DNA of 64,000 bases. Origin: Clytia hemisphaerica (lineage: Eukaryota; Cnidaria; Hydrozoa; Leptothecata; Clytiidae). Shown here in pieces: positions 11,801-23,800 of this stretch (positions are counted from its first letter, which is position 1; each line of letters opens with the position of its first letter). The stretch is from the NCBI GenBank assembly GCA_902728285.1, contig CACVBU010000598.1:1082203-1146202 (forward strand), given 5' to 3'. A model generated the notes under the pieces. That model made no database searches, had not been told where the DNA came from, and saw only the letters and a list, made by a program, of their open reading frames with translations. The position numbers and the translations under genes are program-made.

Positions 11801-14800
11801 GTATTGTTATTAACTTCATATATTACTTACTGATGTTTTCAAATTCGAAACAATTAATTGAAATTCTTCTTGGTTTTTATCTTGGGGAGTGGTACTGGGT
11901 TTTTGGGCAAGTTACCAGGTATATTGGGGTTTAAATAGACCCTTAACCCTTTAAGTGCCGATGTCGTATATATACGACATGGGCTATATAGGAGGGCGAA
12001 GCCCTCCTGTAATGCCCAGTTTGATTTAGAAATCGTTATTTTTGGTCGAACTCGTAGGAATTAGATTGTCCTTTATGGTCAAGCAAAAAAAATTTCAAAA
12101 GTGAGTCTTTCCAGCGAGATTTTAAGCGAAAAAGTCAAAAAAATGCAAAAAATTGACAAAAATTCACTTTTTTGAGATTCTGACCGTTTTTTGACTATTT
12201 TTGGTCAACGAGTGATCCAAGAACCTCCAAATTTGGCCCTGTTTTACTTTATTCTGTCTTCTAGTGAGTCAATTTGAAGTTTTACCACTGGGCACCTTTC
12301 CTTCAGTTCAGTCAGGTCCGCGCAGCGGGCCTGACTGCTTTAATTCCCTAACCTACCCCCCCCCCTTGGCCGCCGCCCACCACGCCCTTCCTAAATCGGG
12401 CGGCGCCGAAGGCGCCCAAAAGAAAGAGGAGACTCTAAGCTATCCAACGAGCTATATACGAGCTTCTAATTCATTCTAGATCAGAAGATATAAGCTCTTA
12501 AAGTTTGAACTAGCAATTTTTAAAAAAAAACTTAGAAAAAAGGACCCTGGCACTCAAAGGGTTAAAGAAAAATTGCAAAAATTATTTTTTTTTCTTAAAT
12601 TTCTCAATTTTTGGCCTAAAATCACTCAAAAATGCTGAAAAACACCAAAAAATCACATTTTCAAATTTTTTTTTCACTTTGTTTAACCCTTTAAGTGCCG
12701 ATGTCGTATATATACGACATGGGCTATATAGGAGGGCGAAGCCCTCCTGTAATGCCCAGTTTGATTTAGAAATCGTTATTTTTGGTCGAACTCGTAGGAA
12801 TTAGATTGTCCTTTATGGTCAAGCAAAAAAAATTTCAAAAGTGAGTCTTTCCAGCGAGATTTTAAGCGAAAAAGTCAAAAAATGCAAAAAATTGACAAAA
12901 ATTCACTTTTTGAGATTCTGACCGTTTTTTGACTATTTTTGGTCAACGAGTGATCCAAGAACCTCCAAATTTGGCCCTGTTTTACTTTATTCTGTCTTCT
13001 AGTGAGTCAATTTGAAGTTTTACCACTGGGCACCTTTCCTTCAGTTCAGTCAGGTCCGCGCAGCGGGCCTGACTGCTTTAATTCCCTAACCTACCCCCCC
13101 CCTTGGCCGCCGCCCACCACGCCCTTCCTAAATCGGGCGGCGCCGAAGGCGCCCAAAAGAAAGAGGAGACTCTAAGCTATCCAACGAGCTATATACGAGC
13201 TTCTAATTCATTCTAGATCAGAAGATATAAGCCCTTAAAGTTTGAACTAGCAATTTTTAAAAAAAAACTTAGAAAAAAGGACCCTGGCACTCAAAGGGTT
13301 AAAGAAAAATTGCAAAAATTATTTTTTTTTCTTAAATTTCTCAATTTTTGGCCTAAAATCACTCAAAAATGCTGAAAAACACCAAAAAATCACATTTTCA
13401 AATTTTTTTTTCACTTTGTTTAACCCTTTAAGTGCCGATGTCGTATATATACGACATGGGCTATATAGGAGGGCGAAGCCCTCCTGTAATGCCCAGTTTG
13501 ATTTAGAAATCGTTATTTTTGGTCGAACTCGTAGGAATTAGATTGTCCTTTATGGTCAAGCAAAAAAAATTTCAAAAGTGAGTCTTTCCAGCGAGATTTT
13601 AAGCGAAAAAGTCAAAAAAATGCAAAAAATTGACAAAAATTCACTTTTTTGAGATTCTGACCGTTTTTTGACTATTTTTGGTCAACGAGTGATCCAAGAA
13701 CCTCCAAATTTGGCCCTGTTTTACTTTATTCTGTCTTCTAGTGAGTCAATTTGAAGTTTTACCACTGGGCACCTTTCCTTCAGTTCAGTCAGGTCCGCGC
13801 AGCGGGCCTGACTGCTTTAATTCCCTAACCTACCCCCCCCCTTGGCCGCCGCCCACCACGCCCTTCCTAAATCGGGCGGCGCCGAAGGCGCCCAAAAGAA
13901 AGAGGAGACTCTAAGCTATCCAACGAGCTATATACGAGCTTCTAATTCATTCTAGATCAGAAGATATAAGCTCTTAAAGTTTGAACTAGCAATTTTTAAA
14001 AAAAAACTTAGAAAAAAGGACCCTGGCACTCAAAGGGTTAAGGAAAATTTTTGTTTTTTTATGTTTACAGGAATTCGAATTGCTGATGAGTGAAACTGAT
14101 GATGGTTTAAAAGCATTTAAAGAAAAAGATTGGAAAACTGCATCAACTGAGTTGTCCAGGAAATTGAAGAAAATGCGAAAGAAAGAAGGTCAAGAACAGC
14201 GTTATTGCGAATATTTTGTACTTGCTGCCTTGTCTTCAATCTACCTCAAAACTGATAAAGGTGTCCAAGTTTTCAATTGGCTGGAAAAATCTCTGAAAGC
14301 TAACAAGGAAGCTACACACAAGATCTTGCTATACTTTGTAAGAATTTTATTCATGTCGTACCTATTTTTTAATTTGCATTTCTGAAAGTAAGGTTCTGTC
14401 CTTTTTAAGGAATAAGTTGCTTTTAGAAGGGAGCCAACCCTTAGGATCTGCTTCTGGATGAAACCATAAGTGGTTATTTCAAGAGTAAATAGGATTTTCA
14501 GATTTTTTTGAGAGAGGATAGATTAGGCCTGACAAAACTTTTAACCTACAAAAAAGGGGAAAATTTCTCAAAATTGAATCCAATAGAACTGATTGATACC
14601 ATCGTATGGAAGTGAAATTCTGAGCAAAAAGATATACCTACTACTGCAAGTGTTACACTTAAAAACACACAAAATTTTGAAATATTAAAATTTCTGTCCA
14701 ACCTGCCAGAATTTTGAACTTCAAATGATCTTTTGGACATAAAAACTTTTCTCAGGCCTAACTCGCCAATCTCCTCGAAAAAAAATTCAAAAAAATCCTA

Positions 14801-17800
14801 ACTATTTTTTAAACTAAAACATGCCGTTGCATTTCACAAAAGATTTTAAGGATAGCATATTAGTAAGGGTCTGCCAATTACTATCTTACTTTCTTTCTTG
14901 TTTGGCTTGTATGATGATATTGATAATAATTGTTTATTGAAATAATTCTAGTGTGGCTCTGAAAAGGACAAAATTTTGGTGAACTATATCATGGAGTGTT
15001 GTATCAAAACATATTCTGAACCAAAACTGGAAAGTGCTATTAAAGGAGTTGAAGTAGCACAAGCATTAGTCACAGGCAAGAAGTACCAACCTCAGCTTTC
15101 TACCATGGAATGCACCATATCAATATACTTGGTAATTAAAGAGCAAATTGAAAAACTGGAATCAAAGCAAATTGAAAAACTCGAATCAAAGCAAATTGAA
15201 AAACTCGAATCAAAGCTAACAATGAGCACTGGAAGTTTTAATAAGGTATATTTACAAAGAATGAGAATTTTTTCACTTCCAAATTCATGTCTAAGCTAAG
15301 TCTGCTCCATGTGTAACATTGAAAATAATGAAATTGACAATGTTTATTAAATCTTCAATTTATTGGCCCAGCTAGCTTTAGCGTACTGGGCCTTTCATTA
15401 GCATTCTGCCCGGTGTCAGTGTGTAACAATTTACTAGGCGATACGCGTTTTCAAGCACAGCACAGGCTAGTACATATTGTGAAGGATTTGATTGGCTGTT
15501 AGAACATGATTGACAGAATAAAAAACAATTGAAATCGTCTTTATTGGTTAAAAACATAAAAGGAGAAAATACAATTAACTATTAAAACTATAAGAATATA
15601 GATGTAGTACATTTTAAGAAAAACAATGTGATTTACACAGAAATAACCGTAACAAACCTTCGTCTCTTTAGGAAGATGTTCTTTTAAAAAAAAGTTGTTT
15701 TTACATTTCTCTATCATGTGAACAGTTCAGTTGTTCACGTGCTAGGAAAAAAACTAACATCTCTGTATATAAGATTAAATATCATGAATTATTTCTCATT
15801 GTTGTAAATAAGAGATAGTCGAATGGGCTAAGGCGTCTATGGCTTGTATTAGCGACTCCAGGTTTAAATCCCCTCTGCTACTCAAGTCTTGTTCAGTTCA
15901 TATTTTTATTCGCTGGGCCTTCATGCCCTCTGGGCTTCTTGTTTGATCTCATGAAAGCCTTTTACCTTTAGGAACTTGGAGCAGCATGGTACTATTTAGC
16001 AAAGAGGAAGTTTCAGAAGAAAGAATGTGACCAAATGGCATTCATCCTGGCAAGTCGAATCGGCAAAATAACCTTGGATATAGAAGTTGAATCACTCAGC
16101 AATCTCCATTTGGCTATTCATGATTTTGCATTCAATAATGGACGAAACAAAGCAAGAACTTATTTCGAACAAGCTACCGTAAAAATGAAAGATTCACCAA
16201 AGGTATATGAATCCCATAGTCTGACACCTTACATTTATGAATTCCTAGAATGTCTTTTCAGTGCTGTGATATCAAACCAATACATGTAAATTTTCTATTT
16301 TTAGTATCTGACCGTATACTATTTTCAATTCAGGTCTTATGTAATGAATGGTTGGCAATCATTGAAGAAATCAATAACAAAGATATTCCAACGGCGTTCT
16401 TTTATATTCAAAACTGTTTACAGATTTTTCTCCAGCGTGGTTTAGAGACGCCAAAGTATGTCCATTTAATGAAGGATTTGGCTTTGTGTCTTGGTCATGA
16501 AAAGTTACCACCTGTTGAAGAGAGTGAACTTAAAACATTGATGAAAACTATTCAAGGGATTGATGTCAAAGAAAAGGTCAGATTCATCAGTTTTAATTCC
16601 CTTCCTGTCACATTTGAAACATGCTATAAATCTGAATTGAGTAAATAAACATTATCTTTAATTTTTCTTGGCACTCTTGGTTAGAGAAGTCGCTAATATT
16701 TCGATATTGTGATTCCAAGTGTGATATTCAATGAAATGGTATAGTAATAGCTCTAAAATGATATGCCCAATATCAATTTGAAATAACTTTACTTGATTTT
16801 ACAGGAACTGGTTGACACATTCACTGAGACAGGTGAAAAGGTTCGCAAGACAAAACCACTATTGTGCTGAACAAGATAGCTTTGTTGGTTGTGCCGGATG
16901 ATGACGTTGAAATGAAGGGCAAACTTTGTGACAACTTGACAACACATTGTTTTAACACAGAACAATTCCACGATTGTATCATTTATGCGAAACAAGCTAT
17001 AGAAATTAAACCTGATTCCCTTGAGGTATGCATTGTCTCAATTATTGGCCCAGCGCTAGCGAGTGGGCCTTTAAAGAGAGTGGCACTATTTTTTTTCCGT
17101 GTTTCCTTCTGTGTGTCCGTTTTGGTAGAAACGGCGCTTTATACCAGTAACACACTTTTTGCCGTCTGGAGAGGGAAAAGCTTGCGAAAGTCGGGTACTG
17201 GCTAAAAAAGATATATTTTCTGATTTCGCGCTCCTTAAACAACAAACGTTTTCAAAACAAAACAGATACAAGATGGCGGTTGAAGCGAGGAGATTGATTT
17301 CATGTGTTGATTCTTACTTTCTTGAACATTTTCTTTGCTTTAGTGGTCAAGAGACTTTCAAACCAAAGAAACTTTGTAGTGATTTTTTTTTGTAAACTTT
17401 TTCAACATTCTGTCATATGTTATAGTTTTCATAAAGCTTTCTGAGTGAAAATTCTATACCTTAAATCAATTTCTGACTTTCACTTTTAGTTTCTTGTTTT
17501 CAAAAAGACTTGATTCTGGAATTTGCTGATGAACACTAAAATGGAGTTCATGTGTAAATTATAGCAAGATTGGAACTTTTTCAATCATACTACGTGTGAA
17601 AATGGTTATTTCTAGATCTGTCTCGTTTAACGAATTGGTGGCTTGATTTTTCAAACTCAACACGGAATTATTTCAAATACCGATATTAAATGGAATATGG
17701 CAATGGAGACTAAAATGCAGCTCATGTGTAAATTTGAACAAGATTGGAACTTTTTCCATGATGCTACGTGTGAAAATGGTTATATATTTCTAAGTCTGTC

Positions 17801-20800
17801 TCGTTTAACGAATTGGTGGCTTGATTTTTCAAACTCGACACGGAATTATTTCAAATACCGATTAAATGGAATATTGCAATGGAGACTAAGATGCAGCTCA
17901 TGTGTAAATTTGAACAAGATTGGAACTTTTTCCATGATGCTACGTGTGAAAATGGTTATATATTTCTAGATCTGTCTCGTTCAACGAATTGGTGGCTTGA
18001 TTTTTCAAACTCGACACAGAATTATTTCAATTACCAATTAAATGGAATATGGCAATGGAGACTAAACTGCAGCTCATGTGTAAATTTGAACAAGATAGGA
18101 ACTTTTTCCATGATGCTACGTGTGAAAATGGTTATATATTTCTAGATCTGTCTCGTTCAACGAATTGGTGGCTTGATTTTTCAAACTCGACACAGAATTA
18201 TTTCAAATACCGATTAAATGGAATATGGCAATGGAGACTAAACTGCAGCTCATGTGTAAATTTGAACAAGATTGGAACTTTTTTCATGATGCTACGTGTG
18301 AAAATGGTTATATATTTCTAGATCTGTCTCGTTCAACGAATTGGTGGCTTGATTTTTCAAACTCGACACAGAATTATTTCAAATACCGATTAAATGGAAT
18401 ATGGCAATGGAGACTAAACTGCAGCTCATGTGTAAATTTGAACAAGATTGGAACTTTTTTCATGATGCTACGTGTGAAAATGGTTATATATTTCTAGATC
18501 TGTCTCGTTCAACGAATTGGTGGCTTGATTTTTCAAACCCGACACAGAATTATTTCAAATACCGATTAAATGGAATATGGCAATGGAGACTAAACTGCAG
18601 CTCATGTGTAAATTTGAACAAGATTGGAACTTTTTCCATGATGCTACATGTGAATATGGTTGTTTCTGGATCTGTTGTGTTTTACGAATTGGCGGCTTGA
18701 TTTTTCAAACTCGACACAGAATTATTATAAATACTAATTTTAAATGGAATATGGACATGGTAAATGTAGACTAAAATGCAGCTCATGTGTAAATTTGAAC
18801 AAGATTAGAACTTTTGTCATGCAATGATGTTGTTTCTTATGGAAGTTGAATTTAATGATATTTTGAATTTGATTGTTTACCTTCGGGTAGAAAGTTTCGA
18901 GCTTTCAACATTCAATTTATTTTTGATTGACTACTGTACATTATGTTTCGTTTATTTTTTCACTTCCCTGTTCTAAGAAATGAAGAAAGGGAGAATTATC
19001 CTTGTCGACTTATTTTTCATTTTATTTTGCTCGACGCAGTAAAATTTTAAATCCTTTGGACATCCCTTTCCTGAAATCTTGTTAAACATTTTTTGGAATT
19101 TTTGGAAATCGCGTAAATTACGCTTTTGCTGGGCCTTCACGCCTAACGGGCTTCTTGTTTTTCTTTAAAATGAATTTGCTTTTACTGAAAATTTATAAGC
19201 GAAAATTTTTATTACCAAAAAAATGCAAGATGGCTTTATGCTTTTAACTAATGTGAAATCTCATGAAGAACATAATTCCTTGCTTTGTTTTTTATTACTT
19301 ACTGTTTATTATTTACTGAATTTTTAATTTTTTTTATAGTGCTATATCAAATGGGCAGAGGCATTATATAAAATCAAACAAACAGAAGATGGCCACAGTG
19401 TGTTATTGAAAGCGCTAGAAAATTGTCAACAAAAAGAAGACAAAGTCAAGATTTGTATTCACATCTTTGACCTAAACAGTCGCTCAGGTTTGTACAATTT
19501 TAACACAAAGGCAATGAGAAGAAATTTTTAGAAAATTGACATAAACATCATAATGATGGTAACCCCAGAATCTTATTTTAATATCATTATTTTCACAATA
19601 CTTCTTCTATAGCTCTTTTTCAACCACTTTTTCCCGCTCATTTAGATTCTTAATTTAGATTTAAATTTCATCAAAAATCTAAACAAAAGAAACGAAATTG
19701 TATTTATCTGTTATTACTTTTAGATCAATGTGACACTATCCATCTCACGATCGAGGTAGATCTATTTGAAGAAGTTGTCAACAAACTGCTCTCAGATGAT
19801 GACTCGAAATCCTGGAAAATCCTCGACAACATCGCTAACTATTCTCCTATGTTTGAAGATCTTAACAAATCGATTGAGATTCCATTAGAAAGAGTGCTTT
19901 CTATGGACTCGAAGAGTTTCGAGTTAAAGGAGGAGTTTGTACTAAAGTTGTGTAAACGTCTGCATTGGAAGAAACTTGAAAGCAGCATACCTACACTAAC
20001 CAAGAAGGGGTTTCTCGATACCATCGCTCAAATTTTCATCAAGCGAGGCAAGGACCGTAACGTTCTCGAAGCACCTATCCTAACTGCTACCAGATTTGTC
20101 ATCAAAACTGGTAAGTTGTATGGTAAAGCAAATTTGAAGCAGACTGTAAGCAAAAATGAGTATGTATCCGTATCAACTAAGTTTACCTCTTGAACTTTTA
20201 AACGGATAATCAGATGGTTTGAAATATGTAGCCTCTAGTAACCTTCTATGGTCCTGAGTAAAACCTCAAAATATTTTTGCCTTACTATCTTCCTAAGTCG
20301 AGATATATTAGTTACAAGTTTTTTTGGAGGTTTTACTCAGAAGGTTACTACAGGCCAAATATCTCAAACCATCTAATTATCCCTTTAAGAATTCTTATCA
20401 AATAGCTGTTCATTCATTTTGATCGAATTTTTGTTTACTTTATTTCAGGTAAATTAATGTTGTTAAACAAGGTGATTGAACAACTAGGACAAAATGAACT
20501 GTTAGGAACAGCCAAAACTGCTGTCCAGGAGTGCTGTGCAGGTGGATTTACCGACAAAAAGCTGGATGCTCTAAATATTTTATTCATCCAAACTCAGGGA
20601 TTGGAAAATCTGAAATTCAGCCATGATCTGCGTAAACATTTATCTAAGAATGATGGACGTTATGCATTGTTCATTCAATTTAAACACGGTGTCATTGATG
20701 AAGGTGACCAACAGAATGTACAGTCCAAACCAGATGATGGGGAAAATACAGGTCCTGATGTGATTCGGTTAGACTCACACCTCAATGTTGACAAAGAACT

Positions 20801-23800
20801 TGGTGAATTCATCTCAGCTCTGGATGTGCATTTGAGGAAGATGTCACAAGAACAACGTAAAAGAAGCCTTGCTAGAGCAAGTTCTTTGGAAGAAGCCAAA
20901 ATGAGAAAACGGATTATGGAAGAAGTTGCAATTGTTGACAGACATGAAGTTGAAATTGTAGAAAGTGAAATGGTTTCGGTTGAGGAAGACTTGGAAGACA
21001 AAACCTTTCAAGAAGAAGATTTTGAAGAAGAAGATAATGATGACGAAGATAATGATGACGATGAAGAATTCGATTTAGAGAAAATTTCACTTGGAGACAC
21101 GTGGGAAGTCGAATGCACACAAGAAGTATATCGAGTGCTCAGAAACAAGAAAGTCCCTCTCAAAATGAAGAAGAAATCCTCAAAAAGATCAGACAACTTG
21201 CCACTGGTTATTGGCCAAGAGAACTTCACAAGAGGTTAGAAGGAGTGAAGAATGGAATATTGTTGTATGAAGCAAAGATCAATAAAGCAAGTCGCATCAT
21301 TTGGGAAGTGTCTGTTTCTTTCTCTGAGAGGCGATCAATGTCAATGGAGCAAGAATTTTGTTCGATCTTGGATCATGATGAAAGTGGTGCCATTTACGAG
21401 GATAAGATCCGCATCTGGAATATTGCACTTCAGCATGACGATGTTCCAAAGATGATTGAGAAAATTCAGCATTCGCATGACCGTGGGGAGCACTGTATCT
21501 TGAGAAAAAATCTTGAAGTATTTCGTCAAAAGCAAAGTCTAACAGAGTATGACAACCAGAAGCATCCTAACGTTTACATGAGTGAGAATGTCAGGGATCT
21601 TGTCAACAAAGCTGTAGCTAATCAATCACAGCTTGCTTTGGAACGAAAGAATTTCTTGTTTGTGCCAGCTGCCAGTCCCAACAGAAATGAATTCAACATC
21701 TTGAAGTTCTACTCATTCACTTCACAGGTTGCAAGCAGAATCCTGAATGTCTCCAATGCTAATTACGACTTCCCTTTCCAAGTCAGTCCTTTGGAGTATG
21801 CTGTCATTCGATTGGAACCAAAACACAGATGTTGTATCCTGTTACTTGGTCGCAGTGGTACTGGGAAGACAACATGTTGTTTGTATCGCCTCTGGTCACA
21901 GTTTCTTCACTACTGGAGAACAGCTTCTTTGTCAGGGCCACAGTTGCCAAAATTCAAAACATTGGTGTCGGTAGAAGAACAGGATGAAGTAAATAGAGAG
22001 GAGACTGGTGTAGAGCTTACTGAGCATGTGGGTGATGTTCTGCATGATGAAAAACCTTCCACAACATATAGAAGCCCTGCCAATGCCTCCAATCAGATGT
22101 GTTGTCATGACGAGATAAAAGACGAGAAACCTCCAGAAGAAGCAACAGAAGGAGAAGATGAGTTAGAAGATGAAATGGTGGAGGATTGTGAGCATTTAAG
22201 ACAAGTTCTAGTCACCAAAAATGAAGTGCTTTGTAATGAGATTCGAAAGAACTTCAAAGAGCTTTCCATTGGTTCACCTGTGACGACTTATGAAGAAATT
22301 GAACAGATTGAGAGTATGAAGATCGAAGACATCAAACCAGAGAATTATCCACTGTTCGTAACCGCTAAAGATTTGTTAATGTTAATTGATAACTCGTTGC
22401 CAGGGGAACCTTTCTTTGAACGAGATGAAGATGGGAATGTGAAGCATGAGATTCCAGGATGGGGCAAGAATAAAATTCACTTGTCCTTTCTTCCAAACAT
22501 TGAAGACGACGACAGTGAAGATGAAGATGAAGAACAAAGAGATGAAAATAATCCCCAAGATGGTAGCCTAGCTACTGATTTGAACAAGAAGAAAAAAGCT
22601 GCTTCTAAAGTGGTCAAGAAACATGAAGTCACTTACGAAGTCTTTGCTAATGAAATCTGGCCTAAATTAATCAAAAAAAGAAACAAAGAAGAGAAGAGCT
22701 GTCATCCTTCGTTGGTTTGGATGGAAATCAAATCTTTCATTAAAGGAAGTGCTGAAGCATTTGTGAGCAAGGATAAAGAGGGTTGTTTGACTGGTTATTT
22801 GACCAAAGAAGAGTATGAAAACATTGGACGCAAACGTGCACCCAATTTCGAAGGGAATCGTGATGACATCTATGATATCTTTTTACGTTACATGAAGTTC
22901 AAAAGATATTCCCCATACTTTGACGAAATGGACCTTCATTTCAATTTGTACAAACGTTTAAAGGAAACACTTGTACCTGAATGGGCTTTCCATCAAGTTT
23001 ACGTGGATGAAGTACAAGATTTCACACAGTCTGAGCTTCTTCTGCTCATTCGAAGTTCAGCCAACCCCAATGCTATGTTTTTCACTGGAGATACTGCACA
23101 GAGTATTATGAGTGGAGTGGCATTCAGATTTGTGATCTAAGCTCCTTATACAAAGCTGCAAAAGATGAGTTCAAGTCCTTGAAACTTCAATCTCCCATCA
23201 CTGTACCGTCCAAAGTCCACCAACTGACACATAACTATCGCTCCCATGCTGGCATTCTGAAACTCTCATCCACAGTCATCAAGTTACTGGAAAAGCTGTT
23301 CCCAACATCGATCGAAGTCAATGCCAAACCAGACATCGGTCTTTTCCCTGGTCCAAGTCCTGTTATTCTTGAAACAGATGATTTCTCAGAGTTGGCCATC
23401 CTTCTACAAGGCTCACGTCGCCAAACGTCGGCTATTGAATTCGGTGCACATCAAGTTGTTTTGGTTCAGAATGAGAAAAGTAAAGAAAGTCTTCCAGCGG
23501 AATTGAGTTATGGTTTGGTGTTGAGCATTTATGAAGCGAAAGGATTGGAATTTGATGACGTCCTGCTCTACAACTTCTTCAAAGATTCTCCAGTAAGCAT
23601 CTTTTTATCCATCTAGGTCTACTTCCGGGGGGGGGGCAGTCAGGCAAATTGACCGACGGGTATGTGCGGCGGTTAAGGGTATATTTGAAAAAAATGCACT
23701 GTAAGGGTATGAATTTCACCGATTTTTTCCTGCACTGTATGGGTGTGATTCTAAAAGCCATTTTTTTCGCCGCATATACCGTCAGTTGGTAAACCCACTG

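Noticed and set aside
12264-12479. 71-residue open frame in intron 8
   Set aside because: Lies wholly within the TTAA MITE and crosses its hairpins and C-run; no coding style.
15812-15888. tRNA-Ser/Leu gene
   Set aside because: Stem pairing is poor and the B-box is altered (GGTTTAAATCC); it sits inside a transposon-like insertion.
2725-17285. Two CAAGATGGCGG words (about 2733 minus, 17269 plus) resembling YY1 sites
   Set aside because: Two isolated matches, one inside a transposon-like insertion; not enough to call regulatory sites.
17643-18774. A run of overlapping ~90-residue open frames starting METKLQLMCKFEQD
   Set aside because: They come from the 176-bp satellite, whose period is not a multiple of three; the protein-like repeats are by-products.
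17527-18835. CRISPR-like array
   Set aside because: Whole 176-bp monomers repeat with no unique spacers, and the genome is eukaryotic.
20675-21229. Open frames on the minus strand opposite exon 16, rich in Ser and Leu
   Set aside because: Shadows of the acidic Glu/Asp codons on the plus strand.
16837-23136. Programmed -1 ribosomal frameshifting in the TRANK1-like gene
   Set aside because: No slippery heptamer at any of the three sites, and the same polarity occurs in an unrelated gene; missing bases are simpler.
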